This document shows positions 8,858 through 18,383 of a stretch of DNA of 64,000 nucleotides, one piece after another. Both the position numbers and the translations under genes were made by a program. How positions within the stretch are numbered: the stretch's first letter is position 1; the number at the start of each line of letters is the position of its first letter. Origin of the DNA: Micavibrio sp. UBA6139 (GTDB lineage Bacteria; Pseudomonadota; Alphaproteobacteria; Micavibrionales; Micavibrionaceae); the NCBI GenBank assembly GCA_002423285.1, contig DIVF01000062.1:47222-111221 (forward strand). The letters are read 5' to 3'. The notes under the pieces were generated by a model. That model ran no database searches and was not told the DNA's origin. It was given only the letters and a program-made list of their open reading frames with translations.

Positions 8858-9663
8858 GCATTTTTGTCATCGGTAAAAATGGCCTGCTGGGCCAGTCATT
8901 GAAAATTCACAATGGCTGGAACTTCCTGTCGCACGATGAAGCCCTGTCTAACCCGGCATGGGTATTGCAGGCCAGCTGCGTCATTAATTGCGCCTTTGCC
9001 CCTGCACTCCGCACAGGCCCCTATAATGAAACCGATGATATCGACCTGACATTGGCCCGCATGATCAGCACAGAAAAATGCCACTACATCATGATCTCAA
9101 GCCGCGCCGCCTATGGCCTGTGCGAAACCCCGGATCATGGCTGGCGTGAAAGTGATGTCCCGCACCCGCATAGCGATTATGCCCGGAACAAGCTGCATAT
9201 TGAACAAACCCTCACATCCATTCTGGGTGACCGTTTAACGATTCTGCGTCTGGCGACCATGTTTGGGCATGAGCTGAACCGCCCATCCTTCTTTGGCCTT
9301 GCCCTGTCAGGGTTAAAGGATAAGAACACCATCGCCCTTGATATGCACCCCGATGTACCGCGCGATTTTTATGCCGTGTGGCGGTTTGCCGAAGCCCTTG
9401 GCCTTATTGCCGCCGATCCTAAACCCGGCCTTTATAACCTGGGTTCCGGACACGGCACCAAATGCGGTGATGTTGCCCGCTGGCTGATCGCCGGATACGG
9501 GCAAGGCAACCTGACCCACACAACGGACCACAAGGACCCGTTTTTCCTGAACATGGATAAAACCTACGCCGCGTGGCCGACCCTGCCGATGACCTCACCG
9601 CAGCAAATTCGCGATGATGTGATTAATTGCGGGATATGGTTGAAAGAACAGGATCAGAAATAG
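8854..9663 (+). CDS. RmlD-like NAD(P)-dependent sugar reductase/epimerase
   Basis: Short SDR protein of 269 residues, resembling dTDP-4-dehydrorhamnose reductase and related epimerases. The cofactor site is FVIGKNGLLGQSL, with VINCAFAP as the strand-4 region and IMISSRAAYG plus SDYARNKLHIEQ for Ser and Tyr-x-x-x-Lys. RLATMFGHE is the strand-6 block. It lies last in the cassette, overlapping the RmlB-like gene by 4 bases. The likely job is reduction of the 4-keto sugar made by its neighbour, which is inference from the pairing. A hairpin follows at 9666-9687, shared with the convergent sucC. Confidence 0.82.
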   Translation: MSIFVIGKNGLLGQSLKIHNGWNFLSHDEALSNPAWVLQASCVINCAFAPALRTGPYNETDDIDLTLARMISTEKCHYIMISSRAAYGLCETPDHGWRESDVPHPHSDYARNKLHIEQTLTSILGDRLTILRLATMFGHELNRPSFFGLALSGLKDKNTIALDMHPDVPRDFYAVWRFAEALGLIAADPKPGLYNLGSGHGTKCGDVARWLIAGYGQGNLTHTTDHKDPFFLNMDKTYAAWPTLPMTSPQQIRDDVINCGIWLKEQDQK

Positions 9664-9665
9664 AT

Positions 9666-9687
9666 AAAGGGGGCACGCGCCCCCTTT
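9666..9687. terminator. Hairpin between the glycan operon and sucC
   Basis: A perfect 9-bp stem (AAAGGGGGC / GCCCCCTTT) with a 4-base loop sits between two convergent genes. The T-tracts on both sides are short, so it is a modest bidirectional terminator. Confidence 0.65.
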
Positions 9688-9716
9688 AAAAAAACCTAAT
9701 TCTTTTTCATTTTGCC

Positions 9717-10892
9717 TTAAGCGGCTTGCGCCTTGGACGTTGCATCAACGACCTTTTTCGCCGCATCGGACAGATTGTCAGCAGCAATAATGGTCAGGCC
9801 GCTTTCGCGCAGGATTTTCTTACCCAACTCGACATTGGTCCCTTCCAGACGAACAACCAGTGGCACGCTCAAGGACACTTCTTTCGCGGCGGCGATAATG
9901 CCGTTCGCGATGATGTCGCATTTCATGATGCCGCCGAAAATGTTCACCAGAACACCTTTGACGTTTGGATCGGACAGGATGATTTTGAAGGCCGCTGTGA
10001 CGCGCTCGGTTGTCGCCCCGCCGCCAACGTCCAGGAAGTTTGCAGGTTCGCCGCCATACAACTTGATAATGTCCATTGTCGCCATCGCCAGACCAGCACC
10101 ATTGACCATGCAGCCAATGTTTCCATCCAGACGGACATAGGACAATTCCCAGTTTTTCGCATCGCGTTCGTTTGCGTCTTCTTCGTCCTCATCACGCATG
10201 GCTGCGATGTCAGGATGACGGAACAAGGCGTTGTCATCGAAGTTCATTTTCGCATCCAGCGCCATAACATCACCGCTCTTAGTGACGACCAGCGGGTTCA
10301 CTTCAACTTGTGAAGCATCCAGATCAACGAAGGCCTTATACATTGCCATCATGAACTTCACGCCGTTTTTATTGGCATCGCCTGTCAGGCCCAAACCAAA
10401 GGCCAATTTGCGGGCGTGGAATGGTTGCATGCCGGTGGCGGAATCAATCGACACCATCATGATTTTTTCCGGGTGCGATTCAGCCACTTCTTCAATATCC
10501 ATACCGCCTTCGGTGGAGATCATGAAGGTCACGCGGCTGGTGTTGCGATCCAGCACGACCGAGCAATACAATTCGCGGTCAATGTCGCAACCCTGTTCGA
10601 TATACAAGCGGCGCACTTTTTGACCCTCTGGGCCAGTCTGGTGCGTGATCAATTGCATGCCGAGCATACGGGTGGATTCGCTTTGAACATCTTCAATGGA
10701 TTTCACGACCTTAACGCCGCCGCCCTTACCACGACCACCCGCATGAATCTGGGACTTCACAACCCAGACCGGGCCGCCCAGTTTCTTGGCACCATCGATG
10801 GCTTCTTCGACGCTCATCGCGGAATAGCCTTCTGGAACCGGAACGCCGAATTTTTTCAGCAGGGATTTGGCTTGGTACTCGTGAATATTCAT
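9717..10892 (-). CDS. sucC: Succinyl-CoA synthetase (ADP-forming) beta subunit
   Basis: Beta subunit of succinyl-CoA ligase, 391 residues, the usual length. The ATP-grasp N-terminus begins [18 protein letters not shown] and has [36 protein letters not shown] carries metal ligands. The C-terminal half has [22 protein letters not shown] and [11 protein letters not shown]. It lies between mdh and sucD as in other alphaproteobacteria, but both flanks are foreign: the plus-strand glycan operon separates it from sucD and a plus-strand wall-enzyme module separates it from mdh. It is therefore probably transcribed alone. Confidence 0.97.
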   Translation of the reverse strand: MNIHEYQAKSLLKKFGVPVPEGYSAMSVEEAIDGAKKLGGPVWVVKSQIHAGGRGKGGGVKVVKSIEDVQSESTRMLGMQLITHQTGPEGQKVRRLYIEQGCDIDRELYCSVVLDRNTSRVTFMISTEGGMDIEEVAESHPEKIMMVSIDSATGMQPFHARKLAFGLGLTGDANKNGVKFMMAMYKAFVDLDASQVEVNPLVVTKSGDVMALDAKMNFDDNALFRHPDIAAMRDEDEEDANERDAKNWELSYVRLDGNIGCMVNGAGLAMATMDIIKLYGGEPANFLDVGGGATTERVTAAFKIILSDPNVKGVLVNIFGGIMKCDIIANGIIAAAKEVSLSVPLVVRLEGTNVELGKKILRESGLTIIAADNLSDAAKKVVDATSKAQAA

Positions 10893-11105
10893 TATGTCGG
10901 CCTTTTTGAAGGTAATTGATAAACCGCGCTTTTTTTATCATCCCCCACGCCGTTTTGCAAAGCGGCAATTTCCCCTGTTCCATCCCAAACCGCACAGATC
11001 CGGGGCCGGAAACCGTAGCAAAAACAGTTAGATCCCTAAAATATTGGTCAAATTTTCCTTAAATTGTATCTATTTACATAATATTTATCATTTTACGACA
11101 TTATG

Positions 11106-11136
11106 GGGGTGCGCATTCATGGGGATGGGTGTGCAT
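11106..11136 (+). promoter_or_regulatory. Imperfect direct repeat upstream of the coiled-coil gene
   Basis: GGGTGCGCAT (from 11106) and GGGTGTGCAT (from 11127) differ at one position and are spaced by two helical turns (21 bases). They lie about 27-57 bases before the GTG start at 11163, in an otherwise AT-rich divergent region shared with sucC (10893-11162). The spacing suits a dimeric regulator; this is inference only. Confidence 0.35.
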
Positions 11137-11162
11137 AACGTGTTTAGGAATTTGATATCGCT

Positions 11163-12332
11163 GTGGAATTAAACGAACAAGCTGCCATCGACCGGAATTT
11201 GCAGGATATCTTGAGCGCACGCACCGCGCGCGAGGAAGCCGAGATACTGGCCGAGATCGAATCCGAAAGTGAAATCTCCGATATTAGCGAGATTGATAAC
11301 GGCTATAGCAAAATCACCCGCGCCTTCTTCAGCGCCGCCCATGCGACAAAAGATAATAATGAAAGCCGTCAGGCTGAACTGGCCGTTCAAGAATCCAAAG
11401 AAAAAAGCAGAGACATCTTCAAATCACTGACTCAAGATGTCATCGCGCGTAACCGCGCATTTCAGGAAGAAATTTATAATGGTATCCAGAGAAATCTTGA
11501 TGCTGCACGCGCAGAGCTGAACTATTACGACAAGGTGCTGGGCGAAATTCAGGAACAAAAGGAACTCCTGAAGACAGAAGTTGAAACCTTTGCCGAAAAG
11601 GTAGACGATGCCGCCATCGTTGCAGAAGCCGTTGAAAAAATTAAACAAGAAGCGAAAATTGAAGTTGAGCAAGCCAAAGAACTAGAAGCAACCTGTACTG
11701 TCGCCGCCAATGCGGAGGTTTGTAAAGCCGAACTGGGCATGGAGGGCTCAACGGATGCTGAGCTCCACGATAGGCTGAAAACGGGTGTAGAGACAGCTGA
11801 AGCCAATGAGCAAGAAGTAGCCGAGCTCGCAAGGATCGCCAACGATAACGTTGCAGAAGCCGAACAACAAATGGCCGCTGCAGAATCAAAACTCCAGTCG
11901 GTTGAACAGATTGAAAATGAGACACTTCAGAACAAGAGCCGTGTGGAAGCCACAGCCGTCGCCCTTGAAGCCCAACAGGAAAAGATGGATGAATTCCAGA
12001 AAAATCTTGATGCAGATTTGAAATCCGGCAAGATCACCCCGGAAGAAGCAGCACAGCGCAGCACCGAATTCAGCAACAGCCTGAGAACACAGGCCCGCAC
12101 CACCAACCCGACCCAAGCGCAACCCGCCTTGGCTGCGAATACCGATACACCAAACACGGCCCGCCCAACCGCCAGTGCCGCCAGCACATTAAATGACGGC
12201 GGCGGGATCAAGGCCGGGTCCATTTCAAACCAGTTTGCCAGTGCGGCCAGTGGCACAACGACGCCCGCCGCCCCTGCCATGGAGCCAGAGCGTCAGCCTG
12301 TCTACGCCTCCCCCTCAATGGCGATGGGTTAA
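11163..12332 (+). CDS. Long coiled-coil protein with SPSMAMG C-terminal tail
   Basis: Unrecognised 389-residue protein. Residues about 90-330 are highly charged, with Ala/Glu/Gln/Lys heptad-like patterns suggesting an extended coiled coil. Two cysteines lie close together (ATCTVAANAEVCKAE). Residues 335-375 are rich in Ala, Thr, Pro and Ser, like a flexible linker. The last residues, RQPVYASPSMAMG, closely resemble the end of the muramidase-like protein at 14813-15739 (RQVPLMSPSFAMS). There is no N-terminal signal peptide or membrane helix. The start is a GTG with AGGAA 12 bases upstream, which is only fair. A good terminator follows at 12379. Shared tail and adjacency suggest it belongs with the next two wall-enzyme genes. 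Role unknown; a secreted or structural component is possible. Confidence 0.75.
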   Translation: MELNEQAAIDRNLQDILSARTAREEAEILAEIESESEISDISEIDNGYSKITRAFFSAAHATKDNNESRQAELAVQESKEKSRDIFKSLTQDVIARNRAFQEEIYNGIQRNLDAARAELNYYDKVLGEIQEQKELLKTEVETFAEKVDDAAIVAEAVEKIKQEAKIEVEQAKELEATCTVAANAEVCKAELGMEGSTDAELHDRLKTGVETAEANEQEVAELARIANDNVAEAEQQMAAAESKLQSVEQIENETLQNKSRVEATAVALEAQQEKMDEFQKNLDADLKSGKITPEEAAQRSTEFSNSLRTQARTTNPTQAQPALAANTDTPNTARPTASAASTLNDGGGIKAGSISNQFASAASGTTTPAAPAMEPERQPVYASPSMAMG

Positions 12333-12378
12333 TCCGTCAGGGCGGAATCCACCGGAAGAATTTCAGCATTTTCTCCCT

Positions 12379-12405
12379 ATGCCGCAATGTTTTGCGGCAT
12401 TTTTC
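12379..12405 (+). terminator. Rho-independent terminator of the coiled-coil gene
   Basis: Stem ATGCCGCAA / TTGCGGCAT with a 4-base loop followed by TTTTCT. It separates the coiled-coil gene from the promoter of the M23 gene, which begins two bases further on. Confidence 0.88.
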
Positions 12406-12406
12406 T

Positions 12407-12447
12407 TTGACATATCGACCCCCGCTACTTTAAGGTACGGGCATAAC
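12407..12447 (+). promoter_or_regulatory. Promoter of the M23 peptidase gene, extended shared motif
   Basis: TTGACA at 12407-12412 and, 18 bases on, TAAGGT as a weak -10. An ungapped comparison with the promoter at 14708 matches at about 26 of 41 positions. Matches include TTGAC, a CCCCCG block, and TA...TA.GGGCA around and after the -10. Similarity this long suggests a common regulator or sigma factor for the two wall-enzyme genes. Confidence 0.55.
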
Positions 12448-12541
12448 CGGGACGAATAACGATTGAAATCGAACGATCCTGGAATAGCTAAAGAATAAGA
12501 CTTAAGGCGTGTGTACGGTTTAAAGCGGTAAAAAGGGTGTA

Positions 12542-14668
12542 ATGATACAAGAGCCTCAAGGCCGGGCCACCAGCTTGATAAGCTGGCTTAAACAGCCCTC
12601 ATTCACACAATTATTCAACGACCCGGCAACGGTGCTGCTGACAAAGCGCGTCAAGAAACCTGCTGCCCTGCTGGCGGCGTTTACGCTGGCTGCCCACATG
12701 CTGGTATCTTCTGCCCCAGCGGCTAATCAGGACAACAGCCCGACGGCCACCCCGGAAACACCACAACAACTGGTGCCCTTAAAAGACGGCAGCATGGCCA
12801 GCGTTCGCGATTCTTTGCGCTATCTGCCACTGCAAAAATCGGTCTTTTCCCTTTCTGGCGGCGAATTGCCCAATCTGGCCGCAGATCTGGGTCAGGGTTT
12901 GCGCGATGACAACATCACCATTGATGGTGAACAATCGACCAGCGCCGAACAACAGGCGCATATTGATGGATTGATGGTCTTGGTGGTGATTGAAAAACCA
13001 AACGCTACCCATATCCGCAAAATCCAGACATTGCTGAACAGGATGGATTATGGTGCAGGCCGTGAAGATGGCCGTTTCGGCGCGAAAACATCCGCTGCCT
13101 TCGCCGCGTTCTTAAAAGATAACCGCAGCGCCATCTCCGCCGTATCGCCGTGGATCATCGACCGTCTGGCCCATCACGATCAGGGCGAAGCGTTAGCCGC
13201 GATCATTGATAAAAATCCCGCCGCGTCCGCGGCCCTGCAAGCCCGTTTCCCCATTGCCACGCAAAACAGTGGCAAAATCGCCTTCACCCTGTCGCAAGAA
13301 CCGAGCAACACCCTGACACCCCTGCCCCGCAACCGCGTAGCCGAGATGCAAAAAATTCTGAAAACACAGGGCTATCAACCCGGAAAGCCTGATGGTGATT
13401 TTGGCTTCCGCACCGCCGGGGCGTTGATGAAATATTTAAACCGCAATCCGGATGATATTGCCGTTCTGTCCCCATGGTTGTTGCAACAATTGATGCGCCA
13501 CGGCCATCAGGAATCCTTGACGGATACCATTCATTCAAACCCGACTTTGTGGGCGCGGGTCAGCGAAAGATTGCGTACGGAAACACAAGCGATGAACGCA
13601 CAATCAAAACAATCGGTCATGGCAACACAATCGGTCATGCGGGCCGCCGGGATTTACACCGGCAGCATTGATGGCATTGCGGGCCGTGGCACACAGGCTG
13701 CTATTGATGATCTGAATTACTATTTCAGCACCGCCGATATCACCAATTTGCGTAAGGAAAGCATTGATGTGCCAAGCGTACACAGCAATGATTCCATCGC
13801 ACAGAAAACACCGCGTTCGACTGCCCCCGTGGACATAACCGCAGCAGACGCCGCACAACTGGCCCGCGATGCCGGGTTCCGTACCGCACTGTCCCGTGGT
13901 GATTTTGCCCGCGTGAACCGCTATTTATTGGCATTGGATACAACACCGCTGCATCTGGAACATCCGGTTGAAGGGAAACGCGTCAGCTCCCGCTTTGGCC
14001 CGCGTTACGTTGCCGGGATTGATCGCCGCGTGCGCATGCACCAAGGCACTGATTTTTCTGCCGCAACAGGCACCAAAATTGAATCCGCTGCCGGTGGGCG
14101 CGTGGTTGTTGCCGGAACCCATGGTCATTATGGCCGTTCGGTCATGATCGATCACGGCCACAACGTCCTGACCCATTACGCGCATATGAGCCGCGTGAAC
14201 GTAAAAGTCGGTGATGTCATCCAACCCGGTCAAATCATCGGTGCCGTTGGTGCCACAGGCCGCGTCCGGGGCAGCCACTTGCATTTTGAAACAATCCTGC
14301 GTGACCGTGACGGGACACCCGTGGTCATCAACGCCGAAAAATTCATGAACCGTGATTTGAGTGACCCACAAGTGCGTCTGGCCGCCATCGCAGATTCCCG
14401 CCTCACCGCCCGGAACCAAGGGTGGAAAGAGGCCCGCGTGACCTCCCGTTTTGCCGAAAAACGCGCCCCCGAAGGCGCCGGCCTGCAGGCTGGCCTGACC
14501 CCGGCCAATGCCAAGGTACTGCTGGAGGTTCTGGCCGCTGACCGGACCCTGCTAGCCAGTGTGCCGCGCGGCGTTTTGGTGGGCTTGCGCGACATGGGAT
14601 ATCGCAATGAATTGAACCAGTTAGCTTATTCTAACGGGACTGGCCGCACCATTGCGCTGACCCGTTAA
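12542..14668 (+). CDS. M23 peptidoglycan endopeptidase with three peptidoglycan-binding-like domains
   Basis: Zinc metallopeptidase of the M23/LytM family, expected to cut peptide cross-links of peptidoglycan outside the inner membrane. Of 708 residues, the first 40 are polar and a hydrophobic anchor or uncleaved signal follows (residues about 40-62). Three PG_binding_1-like units come next, near 155-195, 262-303 and 360-400, each with the pattern L...G...G..DG.FG..T..A. The catalytic domain spans about 466-600. Its zinc ligands are visible: H500 and D504 in HQGTD, and the HLH pair at 579-581. The motif SSRFGPRY and THYAHMS also fit, so the enzyme looks active. The long N-terminus before the membrane segment is odd for a Sec signal. 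It has its own promoter (12407), resembling that of the next gene. Confidence 0.9.
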   Translation: MIQEPQGRATSLISWLKQPSFTQLFNDPATVLLTKRVKKPAALLAAFTLAAHMLVSSAPAANQDNSPTATPETPQQLVPLKDGSMASVRDSLRYLPLQKSVFSLSGGELPNLAADLGQGLRDDNITIDGEQSTSAEQQAHIDGLMVLVVIEKPNATHIRKIQTLLNRMDYGAGREDGRFGAKTSAAFAAFLKDNRSAISAVSPWIIDRLAHHDQGEALAAIIDKNPAASAALQARFPIATQNSGKIAFTLSQEPSNTLTPLPRNRVAEMQKILKTQGYQPGKPDGDFGFRTAGALMKYLNRNPDDIAVLSPWLLQQLMRHGHQESLTDTIHSNPTLWARVSERLRTETQAMNAQSKQSVMATQSVMRAAGIYTGSIDGIAGRGTQAAIDDLNYYFSTADITNLRKESIDVPSVHSNDSIAQKTPRSTAPVDITAADAAQLARDAGFRTALSRGDFARVNRYLLALDTTPLHLEHPVEGKRVSSRFGPRYVAGIDRRVRMHQGTDFSAATGTKIESAAGGRVVVAGTHGHYGRSVMIDHGHNVLTHYAHMSRVNVKVGDVIQPGQIIGAVGATGRVRGSHLHFETILRDRDGTPVVINAEKFMNRDLSDPQVRLAAIADSRLTARNQGWKEARVTSRFAEKRAPEGAGLQAGLTPANAKVLLEVLAADRTLLASVPRGVLVGLRDMGYRNELNQLAYSNGTGRTIALTR

Positions 14669-14707
14669 ATGGTGCGTTAAATGACGCTTTACCAGATTCC
14701 ATAAAGT

Positions 14708-14748
14708 TTGACTTTTACCCCCCCGATCCCGTATCATAGGGGCAAGAT
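14708..14748 (+). promoter_or_regulatory. Sigma-70-like promoter of the muramidase gene, extended shared motif
   Basis: TTGACT at 14708-14713, an 18-base spacer containing CCCCCCCG, and TATCAT at 14732-14737. Transcription should start near 14744, about 70 bases before the gene. The similarity to the promoter at 12407 runs through the spacer and past the -10 (TA.GGGCA), beyond what plain hexamers would give. Confidence 0.7.
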
Positions 14749-14812
14749 CAAAAAGAAAATAAACGATGACTATAAGACCTGTTTTTGAACCGGCTTTATT
14801 AGGGTGTGTAGC

Positions 14813-15739
14813 ATGGCTGAACAACGCAGACAAAATCAGAACAATGATAACTTCTTTGCAGGCCTTTTTGGCGGCTCTGCAAATGGTGGTTTTTTTGCGC
14901 AATTGATCGCCGCTATCTCATCGATCTTCAATGGTAATTTTGGCGGTTTGTTTTCCGGCCTGTTTGGCGGGAAAGATGCAAACGGCAATGAACAGCCCAA
15001 CATCCTTCAACGTGGTGCTGCCGCCGTTGGCCGTGGCGTTGATCAAGGGACGGCCCTGTTTGGTCGTGGCGTTGACGCGCTGAAAAACCTGATTGGCCAT
15101 CATGAATCCGGCAATGATTATAACCGCATCTATGGCGCGGGTGTAAAACGCATTCCCCTGACAGAAATGACCATCAACGAAGTTCTGGCATGGCAGGATA
15201 AATATGTCGGCGAAGGTTCCAAATCTTCAGCGGCCGGTAAATACCAGATCATCCGCGGCACATTGCGTGAATTAAGAGATCAAATGAACCTGACCGGGAA
15301 TGAAAAATTCGATTCCCAGATGCAAGACCGTATGTTTGAAAAACTTGCCGACCGCCGTGGTCTGGGCGCGTTCCAGAATGGCAGAATCAGCGAAGCAACA
15401 TTCATGCGCAACCTGTCACAGGAATGGGCTTCCCTGCCAAAAGATAACAGCAGCCTTAGCTATTACCACGGTGACGGTTTGAACCGCGCCCACGCGACAC
15501 CAGCCAGCGTTACACGCGCACTGGAAGAAGCACGCGTTGCAACTGCCGCACCAGCGGTACAATATTCCGAAGCCAAACGCACCGGCCAGACATTGTCAAC
15601 AACACCGCGTATTACAAGCGCATTGAACAATGCATCAAACGCCGAACCAGCACCGGCACCAGAAGCACCACGCGTCAGCGCAGCGGCCCCGGCACCACGT
15701 CAAGTTCCGTTGATGAGCCCATCCTTCGCAATGTCATAA
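14813..15739 (+). CDS. Lambda-endolysin-like muramidase/transglycosylase with SPSFAMS C-terminal tail
   Basis: Probable glycan-strand-cleaving enzyme of 308 residues. The central region (about 90-240) resembles phage lambda R endolysin and GH104-type enzymes. Shared points are HHESGND with a candidate catalytic glutamate at 98, SAAGKYQIIRGTL, a helical DQMNLTGNEKFDSQMQDRM block, and FMRNLSQEWASLP. The first 60 residues are Gly/Phe/Asn-rich and hydrophobic in patches (FFAGLFGG, FFAQLIAAISSIF, GGLFSGLFGG), not a Sec signal. Residues 240-295 are Ala/Pro/Thr-rich, and the protein ends in RQVPLMSPSFAMS, matching the tail of the coiled-coil protein at 11163. The ATG at 14813 has AGGG 8 bases before it; a GTG three codons upstream overlaps that site. 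A prophage origin is possible, but no other phage gene is nearby. Confidence 0.82.
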   Translation: MAEQRRQNQNNDNFFAGLFGGSANGGFFAQLIAAISSIFNGNFGGLFSGLFGGKDANGNEQPNILQRGAAAVGRGVDQGTALFGRGVDALKNLIGHHESGNDYNRIYGAGVKRIPLTEMTINEVLAWQDKYVGEGSKSSAAGKYQIIRGTLRELRDQMNLTGNEKFDSQMQDRMFEKLADRRGLGAFQNGRISEATFMRNLSQEWASLPKDNSSLSYYHGDGLNRAHATPASVTRALEEARVATAAPAVQYSEAKRTGQTLSTTPRITSALNNASNAEPAPAPEAPRVSAAAPAPRQVPLMSPSFAMS

Positions 15740-15763
15740 ACAACCGCGAACAGATAAGAATTC

Positions 15764-15793
15764 AAAAAGGCCGGATGAAAATCCGGCCTTTTT
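15764..15793. terminator. Strong terminator after the muramidase gene
   Basis: A perfect 13-bp stem (AAAAAGGCCGGAT / ATCCGGCCTTTTT) closed by a GAAA tetraloop, with A- and T-runs on both sides. It serves the plus-strand gene and probably also the convergent minus-strand gene ending at 15818. Confidence 0.92.
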
Positions 15794-15817
15794 ATATCGC
15801 AGAAAAAAATAAAGGCC

Positions 15818-17038
15818 TTATGGCGCAGGAAGCGATGGTCCTTCTGCTGGACCACGCATTTGCGGCATACGCAGCGGGTTTTGTGACTTCAACAAACCAC
15901 ACAGCACCAGCCAGTTATCAAACCAATCCAGCGAACGCTGGGTTCTGGGGCTGGCGCGCCAGATTTTAAAACTATTCCATTCATGATAGGCCGCACGCGC
16001 ATGTTTCGATGCCGTTTCGCCCGGGAAGTTTTGATCATTGCGGATATTGATCGTCACCGCCTGAAACAATAGCCGTGCCTTGCCCCGCATCTCAGTCAAA
16101 GCCGCTTGATCCTGACGTTGTTGGGCCGCGACATGTTGGGGCAGCAACGGACCAACCAAAGCGAGATTGCTGAGATATGTTTCGCGCAGGCGTTCGCGGG
16201 CACCCGGGTTTTTTACCAGCCAGTCCGTCAAGCGGGCCACCGCAACATCGGCCCCGGCCTCGCCATATAAATGCAGGGCCAGACCGCGCATAATTTCTTT
16301 ATTTTTGGCAATACGCGCCACCATGTTGGTCGATAATTGTAAATGCACGTTATAGCGCGTTTCCAATTCAATCTCATAAGCGTTCAGGCAGTTTTCAATA
16401 TAAAAGCGCGGATGTTCGACGCCCTGATCAATCAGCGCCGCTGTATCAATCACCGCATCTTTGCCGGTGGTCAGGTCTTTGCCGGGCGATACAGGCGGCG
16501 GGCTGGATGTCTGCGCCCATTGCGGCGCTGTATAAAGCGGGGCGTTAAAGGTTTTCAAATCCGGAGAATACCCCATCGCAATAAAAAGCGGCTTATATTC
16601 ATTCACGCCCTCTGTCACCAATGCCTCAGCCTGGCGCAGTTCAACTTCCAGACGGTCGCGGGCGCGCTGGCGATAGGCTTCATCGTAGAATTCTTTATCT
16701 TCAACAACGCTGATCAAGGCTTCAAAAATCTCACGCGGCAGCGGAACGCCGCCCCATGGCTCTGCATATAGATCAAGCGGATGGCAATGGACAGCATCAC
16801 AAAAATTCATGATGTCTTCTAAAACCGGGCGAACATTGCCCAGTTCAAAATCCAGATACTCATCCAGATTCATATCCAGCTTTGCCGCCATTTCGGAATC
16901 TGTGATTTGTTCCAGAACGCGCATTTTATGAAATGGGGTCGCGAAGTCATCCTTGCGAACGCGCTCTGCTGACACTTCCCAGAATTTCGGGCGAAGTGCT
17001 TCAATCGCCACTTTCGGGCCATTATGCTGTTGCGTCAT
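15818..17038 (-). CDS. Unknown protein with N-terminal XRE-like helix-turn-helix
   Basis: Protein of 406 residues that I do not recognise as a whole. Residues about 35-90 (FHKMRVLEQITDSEMAAKLDMNLDEYLDFELGNVRP and on) look like a Cro/C1-type helix-turn-helix fold followed by a helical cap, so DNA binding is possible. The middle, around residue 180, is Pro-rich (SSPPPVSPGKD). The remainder is helical and charged with many Arg and Ala, and contains a region like a domain for multimer contact; no enzyme motif is seen. Both neighbours are separated by terminators. It sits on the same strand as mdh and sucC and could regulate the neighbouring wall-enzyme genes, but nothing in the sequence proves this. 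Confidence 0.7.
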   Translation of the reverse strand: MTQQHNGPKVAIEALRPKFWEVSAERVRKDDFATPFHKMRVLEQITDSEMAAKLDMNLDEYLDFELGNVRPVLEDIMNFCDAVHCHPLDLYAEPWGGVPLPREIFEALISVVEDKEFYDEAYRQRARDRLEVELRQAEALVTEGVNEYKPLFIAMGYSPDLKTFNAPLYTAPQWAQTSSPPPVSPGKDLTTGKDAVIDTAALIDQGVEHPRFYIENCLNAYEIELETRYNVHLQLSTNMVARIAKNKEIMRGLALHLYGEAGADVAVARLTDWLVKNPGARERLRETYLSNLALVGPLLPQHVAAQQRQDQAALTEMRGKARLLFQAVTINIRNDQNFPGETASKHARAAYHEWNSFKIWRASPRTQRSLDWFDNWLVLCGLLKSQNPLRMPQMRGPAEGPSLPAP

Positions 17039-17161
17039 TCGAGAGAACCTTTATGCCTGTCATCGTTTTTTATTGTTATGTATTTAAGGTCTTGATCCTG
17101 CGATAAAAACACTGCGCAGGTCCAGAAAAATCAATCGCGCTAACGCATTGATTCCAATGGT

Positions 17162-17178
17162 ATTGCAGTGCAAAAAAG
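17162..17178. repeat. 17-base repeat with palindromic core, copy 2
   Basis: Exact second copy of the sequence at 2134-2150, again overlapping the U-tract of a minus-strand terminator (here that of mdh). The palindromic core is TTGCAGTGCAA. Confidence 0.5.
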
Positions 17179-17200
17179 AGGGCCCGCGTGACGGGCCCTC
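17172..17200 (-). terminator. Rho-independent terminator of mdh
   Basis: Stem GAGGGCCCG / CGGGCCCTC with a 5-base loop; read on the minus strand it is followed by TTTTTTG. It ends mdh transcription before the XRE-like gene. Confidence 0.9.
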
Positions 17201-17231
17201 TCTTCGATATTGCAAATAACGCAGTGAACGC

Positions 17232-18296
<1,065 letters not shown>

Positions 18297-18383
18297 TTAC
18301 AAACTTCGGCGATTATGGTTAAATTTTAAGACCCTATAATGCCGCTCCTACAGTTCGGCGCAACGATTAAGGACGTAAAAATC

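Noticed and set aside
14813..15739. Prophage endolysin cassette
   Set aside because: No holin, spanin, tail or integrase gene lies nearby and the enzyme is fused to unusual end regions.
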